A stretch of DNA of 64,000 nt from an uncultured Bryobacterales bacterium. Lineage in GTDB: Bacteria; Acidobacteriota; Terriglobia; Bryobacterales; UBA6623. Where the stretch lies: NCBI GenBank assembly GCA_951813605.1, contig OX638379.1:1932471-1996470 (forward strand). The letters are read 5' to 3'. The notes beneath the pieces were generated by a model. That model was not told the origin of the DNA. It did not search any database and saw only the letters and a program-made list of their open reading frames with translations. Both the position numbers and the translations under genes were made by a program. Numbering within the stretch: position 1 is the stretch's first letter; every line of letters begins with the position of its first letter. This document shows, piece by piece, positions 19,401-27,879 of the stretch.

Positions 19401-19817
19401 GACCACCGCCGCGAGCGAGCCGCGCGACGTCTCCACGAGAGGGCTAGCCGCTTCAACAGTGACTGTCTCGGTGAGGGAACCGACCTCAAGGACGGCGTCG
19501 TATGTTAAGGCACTGCCGACCTCAAGCCTCAGATTGCCAACCAAATGCGGACGGAACCCATCGGTCTCCATCCGGATCGAAAACGTGCCGGGACGGACGT
19601 TAGGGAGGTAGTAGGTGCCGTCTCCCTGGGTTCCCACGACAATCGATGTGCCTTGCTCCTCATGGGTGATCTCGACTTGGACGCCGGGAATCACGGCACC
19701 GGTGTCGTCGGTCACGGTTCCTAGAATGGTTCCCAGTGTCTGGGACAGCCCTGGGCCTGCGAGTGGCAAGAGTAGGCCGGCCGCTAATAATGGCAGGGCG
19801 AAGAAACGCATGGACAT
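16404..19817 (-). CDS. TonB-dependent receptor-like (Oar family) outer-membrane protein 2
   Basis: 1137 residues. The start at 19817 has AGAGGAG about 8 nt upstream; another ATG lies two codons later. The signal peptide MRFFALPLLAAGLLLPLAG is followed by a CarboxypepD_reg domain (LGTILGTVTDDTGAVIPGVQ), then a plug-like part (VLELPLVNREVFDLIDLTPG; GFMNATTKSGTNEFHGSG). The barrel ends in EMQLGLKLYF. It is a paralogue of receptor 1 with the same domain order but low identity outside motifs, so they are not recent duplicates. The second plug motif reads GFMNATTKSGTN rather than the usual GVINVVTKSGTN. Its own terminator-like hairpin downstream suggests that it is transcribed separately from receptor 1. 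Confidence 0.92.
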   Translation of the reverse strand: MSMRFFALPLLAAGLLLPLAGPGLSQTLGTILGTVTDDTGAVIPGVQVEITHEEQGTSIVVGTQGDGTYYLPNVRPGTFSIRMETDGFRPHLVGNLRLEVGSALTYDAVLEVGSLTETVTVEAASPLVETSRGSLAAVVENKRVLELPLVNREVFDLIDLTPGAQRMRNSNRAGGGDVTIAGGRTRSAGVFIDGIVNSRTGIGATITELSPPVDAISEVRVEANAPTAEYGRSAAGFMNATTKSGTNEFHGSGYWFTRNDALNARGWDARSKTKLRRNVPGATIGGPIAKNRAFFFYNYDITIQNLENLRVRSVGLPAWRAGDLSTMLQSNGQVRRVYDPLTANGRGGEVQFANNAIPSSRLDPVAQSALAFVPNANRTEVDVSNEGNWVSNLPRELRRTSHTMRTDYELNPNNKLTFRYNLFMPVNDTRQPSPDWGEADPNSIRIPQRQQNILLSYTKLFTPTFFMTATGGFFRYRNHAQSHNLDDDLASQIGLSGVGPDAFPRFNIGGNPGFTSIGHGGNHQRLFAFTNFEYAAHFTKVSGSQTLKFGIELRKYQGSELGRQTASGVFDFANTDTRGLNPDGSVIPGTGADLASFLLGQADRARVQANPSFGRRSAYWAGFFQNDWRVNGQLTLNLGLRYEYEGPFYEVADRVTGWDPGLPLPAAGTNGIRHDQTGAFFFAGRDGFPRNPIRPDRNNLGPRFGFAHKPGSSSNTVIRGGFAVMFGGNYDGNVLQTGSQGFGGAGNIGGGQVPLLKDGMPPTFLQIPDSSELNHNFGTRGTQFVQSRVDYVDINHRTPYAFDWNLTFQHQAGEQLFEVRYYAKLAKKVNLRRMNVNQIHPDNLHRVGLNEFGNQTQRLLKPFTQYGGTGQIRMNNPNFFKSDYHGISFKTERRFNRGVGYIFLYTFSRWYDNAPFVGEDAASLGDHDWFQNVYDFASEWSLSGNQAPHRMVFSPVYELPFGKGKRFAVSGPLNAIVGGWQVSGIYTFQSGSPFGVTVLNGARDVKGDNAADATLYANLVGDPNHPSRGAPAVGGRRGVLWTNEAGFETPAPFTLGNAGRKVPGTSGPGTPHIFNIALSKNTRISERVRIQFRFETFNSFNTPEFNNPRDQVGQSGFGVVNAGNSHREMQLGLKLYF

Positions 19818-20169
19818 GAGAAGTTCTCCTCTTTTTGACTAAAAACCTATGAAAATTCCCGTTGCGTCAAAAGGTTAGCGCTAGCTCAATCGCGGAATCA
19901 AGCGGCTACAAGCAAAAAAACGGTATTGTCCGGCCCAATCGCCAAGGTCGTGGGGTCAACTTCACTATTCGACTTGCCGTCGATGCCAATCGGGCCCACC
20001 CGACGAAAGAGCGCATAGTGTCCGGAAGGGCGCTAGGAGGTGCCGCGCTTGGCGGCGGCAACGGTGCGGGAACGCGCCTCGGATCGACCAAGGATCTCGA
20101 TGCGCATCGCGCGGAGGGTCGAGCAAGAAGCAACAGATTGCCATCCTGTCGCCCGACTCCGCTCTCGAT
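19818..20169. other. Divergent intergenic region
   Basis: The leader of receptor 2 lies on the left and the approach to the ATPase gene on the right. No coding frame is recognised. The right end abuts the palindromic element at 20170. Confidence 0.4.
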
Positions 20170-20206
20170 ATTGAAAATTGGACGGCATATGTCCAAATTT
20201 CATGAT
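20170..20206 (+). repeat. 37-nt element, copy A (imperfect palindrome) upstream of the ATPase
   Basis: ATTGAAAATTGGAC, 9-nt spacer, CCAAATTTCATGAT. The outer parts are imperfectly complementary (AAATTGGAC against GTCCAAATTT), making a dyad that ends 13 nt before the ATPase start codon. That position suits an operator or promoter element, with an AT-rich core. A second copy lies at 21599-21635. Confidence 0.65.
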
Positions 20207-20219
20207 ACTGTGGAAATGC

Positions 20220-21368
20220 ATGATCGAACGGAGGGGCCATACGAGCCGGCTGGAATTGCTGTTATCTCGCTATCCAGTTGTCGCCTTGCTCGGCGCACGG
20301 CAAGTTGGAAAGACGACCTTGGCGAGGGCGCTCGCCCGCCGCTGGAAGGAACCGGTTCATTTCTTTGACTTGGAGTCGCCGGTCGATGTCGCGCGAGTTG
20401 CGGACGCGATGCTGGCTCTCGAGCCGCTGCGGGGCCTAGTCGTGCTGGACGAAATCCAGCGGCGGCCAGAGCTCTTTCCTGTCTTGCGTGTCTTGGCAGA
20501 CCGTCCCCGGAATCCAGCGCGAATCCTCGTTCTTGGCAGCGCTTCGCCGGAACTGCTACGTCAGAGTTCGGAAAGCCTTGCTGGTCGAGTGGCGTATCAC
20601 GAGCTTCCCGGAATCGTCATTAGTGAGATCGAGCCGAAAATGTCAGACATGCTTTGGCTTCGAGGAGGATTCCCTCGTTCCTTCACGGCCCGCGACGATG
20701 GCGAGAGCTTCGAGTGGCGAGCCAATTTCATTCGGACGTTTCTGGAACGCGACATTCCACAACTGGGGATCGGCATTCGGAGCGCGACCCTGGACAGGTT
20801 CTGGTCGATGCTCGCGCACTATCACGCCCAGGTCTGGAACGGCTCGGAACTCGCCCGGGCGCTCGGAGTTTCGCACCACGCCGTGCGGAGATATCTCGAC
20901 GCTTTGGTGTCGACCTTCATGGTTCGGGATTTGAAGCCATGGCAAGCGAATCTCAAGAAGCGCCAGGTCAAAGCGCCGAAGGTTTACATTCGGGACTCTG
21001 GGATCGTGCATCACTTCCTAGGGTTGGCAAGCCGAGAGGCACTCGACCGGCACCCAAAAGTCGGAGCGTCTTGGGAGGGATTCGTGCTGGAGAACGTGAT
21101 TCAGGCGCTCGGCTTGGACGAACGGCAGTGCTACTACTGGAGAACCCATACCGGAGCCGAGATCGACCTAGTTGTAGATGATGGGGGTTCGCTGCGCGGC
21201 TTCGAGATCAAGAGATCGGCTGCGCCGACCCAGACGCCGTCGATGAGGATAGCGCTGAGGGACCTTGGACTGAGCCGAATTGACGTCATTCACGCGGGAA
21301 GGGAGAGCTATCCGCTGGCGAGGAAGATCCGGGCGGTCCCGTTCTCGAAGATGCTTGCAGGCATATAG
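20220..21368 (+). CDS. AAA_14/DUF4143 ATP-binding protein
   Basis: 382 residues. Walker A GARQVGKT is at residues 25-32, Walker B is in GLVVLDEIQ, and sensor-like GSASPELL follows. A winged-helix stretch comes next (GSELARALGVSHHAVRRYLDAL). The C-terminal DUF4143 half has restriction-endonuclease-like residues (GASWEGFVLENVI; TGAEIDLVV; FEIKRS), matching the PD-(D/E)XK pattern E..D..ExK. These proteins are widespread and poorly understood. The ATG at 20220 is preferred to the one at 20178, because the latter lies inside the palindrome. It is a lone gene bracketed by two copies of a 37-nt element, suggesting a mobile or laterally acquired cargo. Confidence 0.88.
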   Translation: MIERRGHTSRLELLLSRYPVVALLGARQVGKTTLARALARRWKEPVHFFDLESPVDVARVADAMLALEPLRGLVVLDEIQRRPELFPVLRVLADRPRNPARILVLGSASPELLRQSSESLAGRVAYHELPGIVISEIEPKMSDMLWLRGGFPRSFTARDDGESFEWRANFIRTFLERDIPQLGIGIRSATLDRFWSMLAHYHAQVWNGSELARALGVSHHAVRRYLDALVSTFMVRDLKPWQANLKKRQVKAPKVYIRDSGIVHHFLGLASREALDRHPKVGASWEGFVLENVIQALGLDERQCYYWRTHTGAEIDLVVDDGGSLRGFEIKRSAAPTQTPSMRIALRDLGLSRIDVIHAGRESYPLARKIRAVPFSKMLAGI

Positions 21369-21852
21369 TCGTCGAGCAACTCCGGCGACACTGCATTGTG
21401 CGCCACACCTTGTTGGTCGCTTCGCGTCAATGCCACGAGTACCGTGGCGAAAGAGATCGCCTCAGGGGCCGTTCTTGTGCGAAATGCGACCTCCCCATGC
21501 GGCCGCGGAGAACTGGACCGATTCGGCACTATGTCGAATGCGCTGGCACCAATTCTTCCATGGCAGGGGGAAAGGCAGTGCTGGGCGTCGCCGCTGCGAT
21601 TGAAAATTGGACACGCGGCCGCCAGATTTCGTGGTCAATCAGTAGGCCGCGATCCCCTGCAGACACGCCGTCGCGCCAGCCGCTCGCAAGGAAGCGAACA
21701 ACGCTAACCCCGCTGCTCGTGCGGGCATGCCTGTGGCGGGCCGAAATCTTGCAGTCGTCGCCGACACGCCGTTCCGACCAAGAGAATCGGGCCAGCTCTG
21801 TCACCTGACGCATCCAAGCAGATACGAGCCAGCGAATCGCGCTCGTCTTGAA
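21369..21852. other. Gap holding element copy B, no gene recognised
   Basis: No frame on either strand resembles a known protein. It contains the second 37-nt element. The rest may be decayed sequence from whatever brought the ATPase here. Confidence 0.4.
21599..21635 (+). repeat. 37-nt element, copy B downstream of the ATPase
   Basis: The left 14 nt (ATTGAAAATTGGAC) are identical to copy A. The 9-nt spacer is the same length but different in sequence. The right part, CCAGATTTCGTGGT, matches copy A at 11 of 14 positions. It is in the same orientation as copy A, 1429 nt away, and has no intact ATPase gene after it. Confidence 0.65.
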
Positions 21853-23517
21853 CTACCAAGCGGCTACGGTTCCGTCCTTCCGCGGATCGGTTCCGCCGAA
21901 GAGCACTCCACGCTCCCAATCGATCTGAATCGCCTGGTACCCTCCCATCGCCCCGGACTTCCTAACTGTGTGTCCCATGCGCTCCAGATCGGCCTTGACG
22001 GTCGGATCGATTCCGTCCTCGAGCCCTACCCCGGCGCTGCCGTGGCTCGCCCGCGGAGCTTCGCCGGCTTCCTGTACGTTCATGCCGAACTCGATCATGT
22101 TAAGCAGCACTTGGACATGGCCCTGGGGCTGGAGATCGCCGCCCATCACGCCGAATGACAGCCACGGCTTGCCGCCCTTGAACGCCATGGCGGGAATGAT
22201 CGTATGGTAGGGCCGCTTGCGGCCTTCGATCCGGTTCGGGTGGTCGGGATCGAGCGAGAACAATGCGCCGCGGTCTTGCAAGAGAAGACCCGTGTCAGGC
22301 ACGACCACGCCAGAACCGAACCCGTTGAAGAGGCTGTTGATGAAGGAAACGACGTTGCGATCCTTGTCGGCGACCGTGAAATAGACCGTGTCGCCCACAC
22401 CTTCAAGCCATCGCACAGGACTCGTGATGCCGGTAGAAACCTCCGCTGCCGCCTTCCCCTCGGTGATTCGCTCGCGCTGCCGACGCGCGTAATCCTTGGA
22501 AATGATCGTCGAAACGGGCAGTTCGGCGCGAGCGGGATCGCCGAGCCACGCCGCCAAGTCGGCAAAGGCGAGCCGCTTGGCCTCGACGAAGAGATGCACG
22601 TACTTGGCCGAGTTGTGACCCATCGATTGCAGGTCATAGCCCTCCAAGATGTTGAGCATCTCAAGGGCCGCCATTCCCTGGCCGTTCGGCGGCAGCTCGA
22701 AAATGCGATGGCCCTTGTACGTGGTGCTGATCGGCTCGACCCAGTCGGAGTGTTGAAAGTCGAGGTCCTCCATGGTCAGGGGCCAGCCCAGGCCGTTTAG
22801 CCGGTCCACGATCCTCCGAGCGATCTCCCCCTTGTAAAAGGCGTCCCGCCCGCCTCGCGCTATCTGCCGGTAGGTCCACCCTAGCGGCTTGTTGACAAAA
22901 ACATCGCCGTGCTTAGGCGGCTTGCCGTCCGTGTAGTACGCGCGCACGAACTCCGGATCGGCGTCGTACCTAGACCCGTGAGCGGCCCAGTTCGAGGCGA
23001 AGATTTCCGACACGGGAAATCCGTTCTCGGCATATTCGATGGCGGGTGCGAGCACCTGCTGCAAAGTCATGGTGCCGTGCTTGTCGAGCAACTCCGCCCA
23101 GCCGTCGACAGCGCCGGGCACGGTCACGGAGAAGGCGCCCTGCGTAGAGATCCGGTCCAGGCCGCGGCTCCTGAAAAAGTCGATGTTCGCCGCCTTGGGC
23201 GAGAACCCGCTGGCATTGAGACCGGCGAGCTCGCCGGTCCCGGCCATGTACACCAGAGCGAACATGTCGCCGCCCGGCCCCGTCATCATAGGGGCAACCA
23301 AGGCCAGCGTGGCGGCGGTGGCCACGGCAGCGTCCACGGCGTTGCCCCCCTGCTGCAAGATGCGCAGCCCGACTTGCGAGGCAAGGGGCTGGCTTGCCGC
23401 GACCATTCCGTTGCGGGCGACTACCGCGGAACGGCCGGCGTTGGGGATGGGGCGGACTCCCGCCACGCTCACCCCCGCAAGCACCATGGCCAAGATGAGA
23501 ACATTCCGAAATGACAT
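21853..23517 (-). CDS. ggt: Gamma-glutamyltransferase family protein
   Basis: Ntn-hydrolase made as one chain and self-cleaved into two subunits; transfers or hydrolyses gamma-glutamyl groups such as those of glutathione, normally in the periplasm. 554 residues, from an ATG with CGGAG about 8 nt upstream; signal peptide MSFRNVLILAMVLAGVSVAG. Seen: GGNAVDAAVATAATLALVAP, then the cleavage site GVGDTVYFTVADKD with Thr377 as predicted nucleophile. FGSGVVVPDTGLLLQDRG, a glycine-rich GVMGGDLQPQGHVQVL block and the C-terminal FGGTDPRKDG follow. The acyl-pocket motifs resemble the large bacterial GGT-like subgroup (often called acylase) rather than E. coli Ggt, so the substrate may not be glutathione. 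Confidence 0.92.
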   Translation of the reverse strand: MSFRNVLILAMVLAGVSVAGVRPIPNAGRSAVVARNGMVAASQPLASQVGLRILQQGGNAVDAAVATAATLALVAPMMTGPGGDMFALVYMAGTGELAGLNASGFSPKAANIDFFRSRGLDRISTQGAFSVTVPGAVDGWAELLDKHGTMTLQQVLAPAIEYAENGFPVSEIFASNWAAHGSRYDADPEFVRAYYTDGKPPKHGDVFVNKPLGWTYRQIARGGRDAFYKGEIARRIVDRLNGLGWPLTMEDLDFQHSDWVEPISTTYKGHRIFELPPNGQGMAALEMLNILEGYDLQSMGHNSAKYVHLFVEAKRLAFADLAAWLGDPARAELPVSTIISKDYARRQRERITEGKAAAEVSTGITSPVRWLEGVGDTVYFTVADKDRNVVSFINSLFNGFGSGVVVPDTGLLLQDRGALFSLDPDHPNRIEGRKRPYHTIIPAMAFKGGKPWLSFGVMGGDLQPQGHVQVLLNMIEFGMNVQEAGEAPRASHGSAGVGLEDGIDPTVKADLERMGHTVRKSGAMGGYQAIQIDWERGVLFGGTDPRKDGTVAAW

Positions 23518-23604
23518 TGTGAGCTCCGAAAAACGGCCCAAGACCGTTGCGAATTGGATTTGAGTGCCACTGGTTCGCTGACTCCCTGCATCCTGCACAG
23601 CCGA

Positions 23605-25086
23605 TCAGCTCGCTAGAAACCTTCCCAGCTGCTGGTGGAACGCGATCGCCGAAATTCCCAAGAAGAACACGAAGCAAGCTACCTGGCTCAATTGCATGAT
23701 CAGGGGAGGCCGCAGCGCTTCGGGAAGCAGCTTCCGATTTACGTACAGCGCGTGGAGGGCGGTCGCGCTCAACCCTAGATTGCGCAATGAGCCTGTAACA
23801 ACAGCCAGGAACAGCGGGTTAGGCGTCAGACGCAGCGCGATCAGGCCCCAGAGGAAGTAAAGGCCCATGATCATGTAGTAGATGTACTTCACTTGATTGC
23901 CCTTCATGTGCTTGACGCGCTTGCTGCCAGTCCAGATGAGCTCGGTCCAGCGACGCACGATGTTGTCGATGTCCGAGAGCTGGCTGGGCCATAGCACGAT
24001 GAACCCGCACAGCAGCGTGAGGAACCAGAAGACATCGCCGGAGCGATCTGCCATTCCGCGCGCGGTCATTGCGGCCGCCGCGTGGCCCTCCACCTCGGCT
24101 CCCGCGATGTATTCGAGCGACAGCATCGCAGGGAGGGCCATGCCGATGACGCACGCCCCGAACCAGATGCCGAGCTGGTCCCTCAGCAAGTGCCGCATCC
24201 AGCCTTTCCAACGCCGCAGCAGTTTCTCGTTCAGTGGAAACACCTTCCCCACATGGGACAGTTCCACTTTCTTCCCGCCGACCATGCTGGGTATCGCGCC
24301 GACCAGAGGCCCCATCCCCCAGCCTTTGTCACGGGCGTAATTCGAGAAGCTCGTGTTCGAGATGCCACCCATGCCGGCGATCGCGGCAAAGGCTGCTATT
24401 GTTGCCCAGTCGATTTCTTGGTCTGGGATTGATCCGAAGCGCAGGAATCCCGAGAAGATCGCGACCCAAGTGTCCCAGCTAACAAAAAACACGCACACGA
24501 AGCCCAGGTAGCCAAGAACCACAAAGATCTTGGTTACCATCACCCTCTCGACAGTGTTGTAGACCTTCCCCCCGAAGATTAGCGGCAAGAACGCGGCTGA
24601 GAACGCGCCGTAAGATACCCAGCGCAGCAGGCTGTCGTGCTCGGGCCCGGGCAGCCGTCCCAGGAACGCCGCAACTAACGGCACCGCTGCGTTCGATGCC
24701 AAATAAGGCCAGATCCCGCCCAGGTCGAGGAGCAAATAGAAGAACACCCAGAACTTCGGGCCGGGCACCGTGCGAAAGAACCCGACAAAGATGGGTTCGC
24801 CCGTGTATAACGTGTACCGCATCATGCACAGGTTGTGGCTGACCTGCAGCAGGATGCTCAGGGCTGCGATCCACATCAGCTGGCCGCCGTAGCGGGCCGT
24901 GACAATCGGGCCAAAAAGCCACTCGCCGCCGCCAATCGCGCTTCCGGCTAGCAGCAAGCCCGGACCAATGAGGAGCCGCCACTGCTTGCGATGGAATTCG
25001 GGGGCCTCGGGAAGCTCGGCGCTCTCCCAGCGGGGGAAGAAGCGCGCGGCATTGGATCGGACAGATTCCGAATCGTCCGCAGGCAT
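23605..25086 (-). CDS. Nramp-related membrane transporter
   Basis: About 493 residues with some 11-12 hydrophobic segments. The first reads LLIGPGLLLAGSAIGGGEWL, the position of the Nramp TM1, but the canonical DPGN metal motif is replaced by a Gly-rich SAIGGGEW. The TM6 region reads AAIAGMGGISNTSFSNYARD, again without the usual metal-binding Met-Pro-His. It therefore belongs to the Nramp superfamily (LeuT fold) but a divergent branch with an uncertain ion or substrate. The ATG at 25086 avoids overlap with mtaB; the ribosome site is weak. It lies 49 nt after mtaB and could be co-transcribed. Confidence 0.8.
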   Translation of the reverse strand: MPADDSESVRSNAARFFPRWESAELPEAPEFHRKQWRLLIGPGLLLAGSAIGGGEWLFGPIVTARYGGQLMWIAALSILLQVSHNLCMMRYTLYTGEPIFVGFFRTVPGPKFWVFFYLLLDLGGIWPYLASNAAVPLVAAFLGRLPGPEHDSLLRWVSYGAFSAAFLPLIFGGKVYNTVERVMVTKIFVVLGYLGFVCVFFVSWDTWVAIFSGFLRFGSIPDQEIDWATIAAFAAIAGMGGISNTSFSNYARDKGWGMGPLVGAIPSMVGGKKVELSHVGKVFPLNEKLLRRWKGWMRHLLRDQLGIWFGACVIGMALPAMLSLEYIAGAEVEGHAAAAMTARGMADRSGDVFWFLTLLCGFIVLWPSQLSDIDNIVRRWTELIWTGSKRVKHMKGNQVKYIYYMIMGLYFLWGLIALRLTPNPLFLAVVTGSLRNLGLSATALHALYVNRKLLPEALRPPLIMQLSQVACFVFFLGISAIAFHQQLGRFLAS

Positions 25087-25135
25087 GGCGAAGATGATAA
25101 CCGAACAGGAAGAAAGGTTCTCCGGAGTGCCCGGC

Positions 25136-26491
25136 TCAGGCGGCGAGCCGTCCGATCGTGCGCTTGCCGTCGACAACCTCGATTCGGATCGAGACCGGCG
25201 CACCCGCTCGCTCAGTAGTCTCCGCTAACTCGATGTCGATGAAGTTGTCGCTGACCGCGCGAGCCCCGCGAGACCCGGAAGACAGGGTTACCGCGTCAAC
25301 GCACGTACCGACAAGGCCCTTTCGAAAGGACAGATTCTTGCGCTCGACGAGCTGCCGCAACACGCGGTTCCGGCGGCGCTTCACCGCCTTTGGGATCTGC
25401 TCTCTGAAATCGGCCGCTTCGGTTCCCTGCCGGGAAGAATACGAAAACACGTGCAGATAGGTGAACGGCATTCTCTCGACAAACGCCCTCGTTTCCTCGA
25501 ACTCCTCGTCGGATTCCCCCGGGAAGCCCACCATCACGTCCGCGCCGATCGCGGCAGAGGGCATCATCTCGCGGGCCAGAGTGAGGCGGCTCTCGTAATG
25601 CCGCACGCGATACCGCCGACGCATGCGCCGAAGAATCTTGTCCGATCCCGATTGCAGGGGCATGTGAACGTGCTTCGCAATCCGAGGCGAATAGGCCATC
25701 AGTCGCAAGAGGCTGTCGTTCCAGTCCATCGGCTCGACCGAACTTAGCCGGACTCGCTGCACGGCGGTCTCGGCAAGCAGCGTCTCGAGCAACTGCGCAA
25801 GTCGAGGCCTCCCGTCGAGATCGCGCCCCCATCGCCCCAGATTGATTCCCGTCAGGACGATCTCCGGATAGTGCCGCTCCAGGCTCCGGACCTCGCGAAT
25901 CACCGTCTCCAGGGAGGCACTGCGACTCCGGCCCCGCACGGAAGGAATGATGCAAAACGTGCACCGGTTGTTGCAGCCGTCCTGGACTTTCAGATTGGGC
26001 CTGCTGCGTCCGAGCGGATCGCCACTCGGCAACCCGTGAAGGGTGCGTTGCCGCGAGATGTCGCCGACAAGGGTTCCTCCGGCAGCGATCTCGCCGTGGT
26101 AGGAGAGGGTCGCGCGATGGGAGGATTCGATCTGGACGAGGCGTGGCGCGGCCACGTCTGCAATCTCGTGCTTATGGGAATTCCCAACCACCCACTTGAC
26201 CCCGCCAAGGACCGACAGTTCGTCCGGGCTTCGCTGCGCATAGCAGCCTGTCACGAGGATTTCGGCGGCAGGGTTCTCCCGATGCACGCGCCTGATGGAC
26301 TTCCGCGCGTCGCGATCAGCCTCGACGGTCACAGTGCATGTGTTGACGACAACGATATCGGCCTCCGAGTGGTCGTCGGCACGCCGCAGCCCGCGCGCGG
26401 CCAAGCCGGCCGCGATTCCCGCACCGTCAGCCTGCGTTGCCCGGCATCCGAAGTTCTTGATGCTGAATGAGCGGGCCACGGGAAGTTTCAT
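25136..26491 (-). CDS. mtaB: tRNA methylthiotransferase MtaB-like (radical SAM)
   Basis: Methylthiolates t6A37 to ms2t6A in ANN-decoding tRNAs. 451 residues with an N-terminal UPF0004 domain carrying the three cysteines of the auxiliary 4Fe-4S cluster (NFGCRATQ, VVNTCTVT, VTGCYAQR). The radical-SAM core follows with CNNRCTFC (CX3CX2C). The typical GADVMVGFPGESDEEF and a C-terminal TRAM-like domain complete the family. NFGCRATQ favours MtaB over MiaB or RimO, which more often have TYGCQMN or NLGC. The ATG at 26491 is chosen; one 10 codons upstream is also possible. Confidence 0.88.
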   Translation of the reverse strand: MKLPVARSFSIKNFGCRATQADGAGIAAGLAARGLRRADDHSEADIVVVNTCTVTVEADRDARKSIRRVHRENPAAEILVTGCYAQRSPDELSVLGGVKWVVGNSHKHEIADVAAPRLVQIESSHRATLSYHGEIAAGGTLVGDISRQRTLHGLPSGDPLGRSRPNLKVQDGCNNRCTFCIIPSVRGRSRSASLETVIREVRSLERHYPEIVLTGINLGRWGRDLDGRPRLAQLLETLLAETAVQRVRLSSVEPMDWNDSLLRLMAYSPRIAKHVHMPLQSGSDKILRRMRRRYRVRHYESRLTLAREMMPSAAIGADVMVGFPGESDEEFEETRAFVERMPFTYLHVFSYSSRQGTEAADFREQIPKAVKRRRNRVLRQLVERKNLSFRKGLVGTCVDAVTLSSGSRGARAVSDNFIDIELAETTERAGAPVSIRIEVVDGKRTIGRLAA

Positions 26492-26661
26492 TGAACCACG
26501 GAACCGTGAATCGACACGCATTTCGCCGGGACGCAGCTGGCCTCGGAGCCGCGCGACGGCCCGTGCTTCCCCGGACGCTCTCTCAGCTGTTCATATCGGA
26601 ACGAGGGATCTGCTAGCGCGATGGGGGTAGAGGCTCTGCCGCGGGCCCAATACGCCAGTAA

Positions 26662-27879
26662 TTACAGGCGGACGCGCGCCCACTTCTTCCCGAACTTCAG
26701 CACCAGTTCCGACGCATCTGGCGGCAGGTCGTAGCTCATCTCGCGGTGCTTGCATCCGTTCACGCTCACTGCATTCGCCCTGAGCTTGCGATTCGCTTCC
26801 GCGCCAGACTTGGCCAAGCCAGTCGCTCGCAAGAGCTTGTCAATCCGGATCGCGCCGAGCCCTCTCATCTCGTCTGGAAGGGACATTTCCGGCATTTCCT
26901 CCGGAACGCCCTTGTTCTGTACAACTCGGCGGAACGCTTCCCCGCCCTTGCTCGCCGCCGCGCGTCCGTGGAAATCCGCGACGATCCTGATAGCCAATTT
27001 CTTCTTGATTTCCATCGGGTGCGCGGAGCCGTCCGCGACGCTTCGCTTCAGCGATTCGATCTCCTTCAGCGACAGATCGGTTAGCAATTCGTAGTACCGG
27101 AACATTAGGTCGTCCGATATCTGCATCACCTTGCGGTACATCACCTCCGGAGGTTCGCAGATGCCGATGTAGTTGCCAAGGGATTTCGACATTTTCTGGA
27201 CGCCGTCGAGTCCTTCGAGGATCGGCACGGTCGCCACGATCTGGCGCGGCTGCCCGTGGCTCGCCTGAAATTCGCGACCGAGAAGCAAGTTGAACATTTG
27301 ATCGGTTCCCCCAAGTTCGACGTCGGCTCGCAGAGCGACAGAATCCTGGGCTTGGGTCAGGGGGTAAAGGAATTCGTGCAAGCTGATCGGCTTTCCTTGC
27401 TTGTATCGCCGGGTAAAGTCCTCCCTCTCGAGCAGCTGCGCGATGGTCGCCTTGGAGCAGAGCCGGATCATGCCCAGCGTGCCTAGCTCGAGCAGCCACT
27501 CACCGTTGAACCGGATCTCGGTCTTTTCCTTGTCGAGGATCTTGAAAACCTGCTTCTTGTAGGTCTCGGCGTTCTCCAGAATCTGCTCGCGCGTCATCGG
27601 CGGTCGGGTGGTGTTCCTGCCGGTCGGATCGCCGATCAGGCCGGTGACGTCACCGATCAAGAATATCGCCGTATGGCCTAAATCTTGAAAATGCTTCATC
27701 TTGCGAACAAGCACTGTATGGCCTAGATGAAGATCTGGTGCGGTCGGATCGAATCCGGCCTTGACGCGGAGCGGCCTGCCTTCCTTTGCGCACTGCACCA
27801 GGCGGGCGCGAAGCTCGGCCTCGGAAATGATCTCCGCGCAGCCCTTCCTGAGGTACTTGATTTGCTGGTCAACTGTCAT
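26662..27879 (-). CDS. tyrS: Tyrosyl-tRNA synthetase
   Basis: 405 residues, class I aminoacyl-tRNA synthetase. The HIGH-type motif is HLGH (residues 51-54) after AGFDPTAPDL, and KMSKS is at residues 229-233. A C-terminal S4-like RNA-binding domain follows (IRIDKLLRATGLAKSGAEAN). Its length and motifs fit the TyrS subgroup with HLGH rather than the E. coli-like HIGH subgroup. The gene overlaps purN by 4 nt (ATGA), so it is translated from the purM-purN-tyrS message. Confidence 0.95.
   Translation of the reverse strand: MTVDQQIKYLRKGCAEIISEAELRARLVQCAKEGRPLRVKAGFDPTAPDLHLGHTVLVRKMKHFQDLGHTAIFLIGDVTGLIGDPTGRNTTRPPMTREQILENAETYKKQVFKILDKEKTEIRFNGEWLLELGTLGMIRLCSKATIAQLLEREDFTRRYKQGKPISLHEFLYPLTQAQDSVALRADVELGGTDQMFNLLLGREFQASHGQPRQIVATVPILEGLDGVQKMSKSLGNYIGICEPPEVMYRKVMQISDDLMFRYYELLTDLSLKEIESLKRSVADGSAHPMEIKKKLAIRIVADFHGRAAASKGGEAFRRVVQNKGVPEEMPEMSLPDEMRGLGAIRIDKLLRATGLAKSGAEANRKLRANAVSVNGCKHREMSYDLPPDASELVLKFGKKWARVRL

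Noticed and set aside
20178..20219. Upstream ATG (20178) as ATPase start
   Set aside because: It lies inside the palindromic element, and the 14 added residues are not part of the conserved protein.
20170..21635. The 37-nt copies as terminal inverted repeats of an insertion sequence
   Set aside because: They are in direct, not inverted, orientation, and the enclosed gene is an AAA_14/DUF4143 ATPase, not a transposase.
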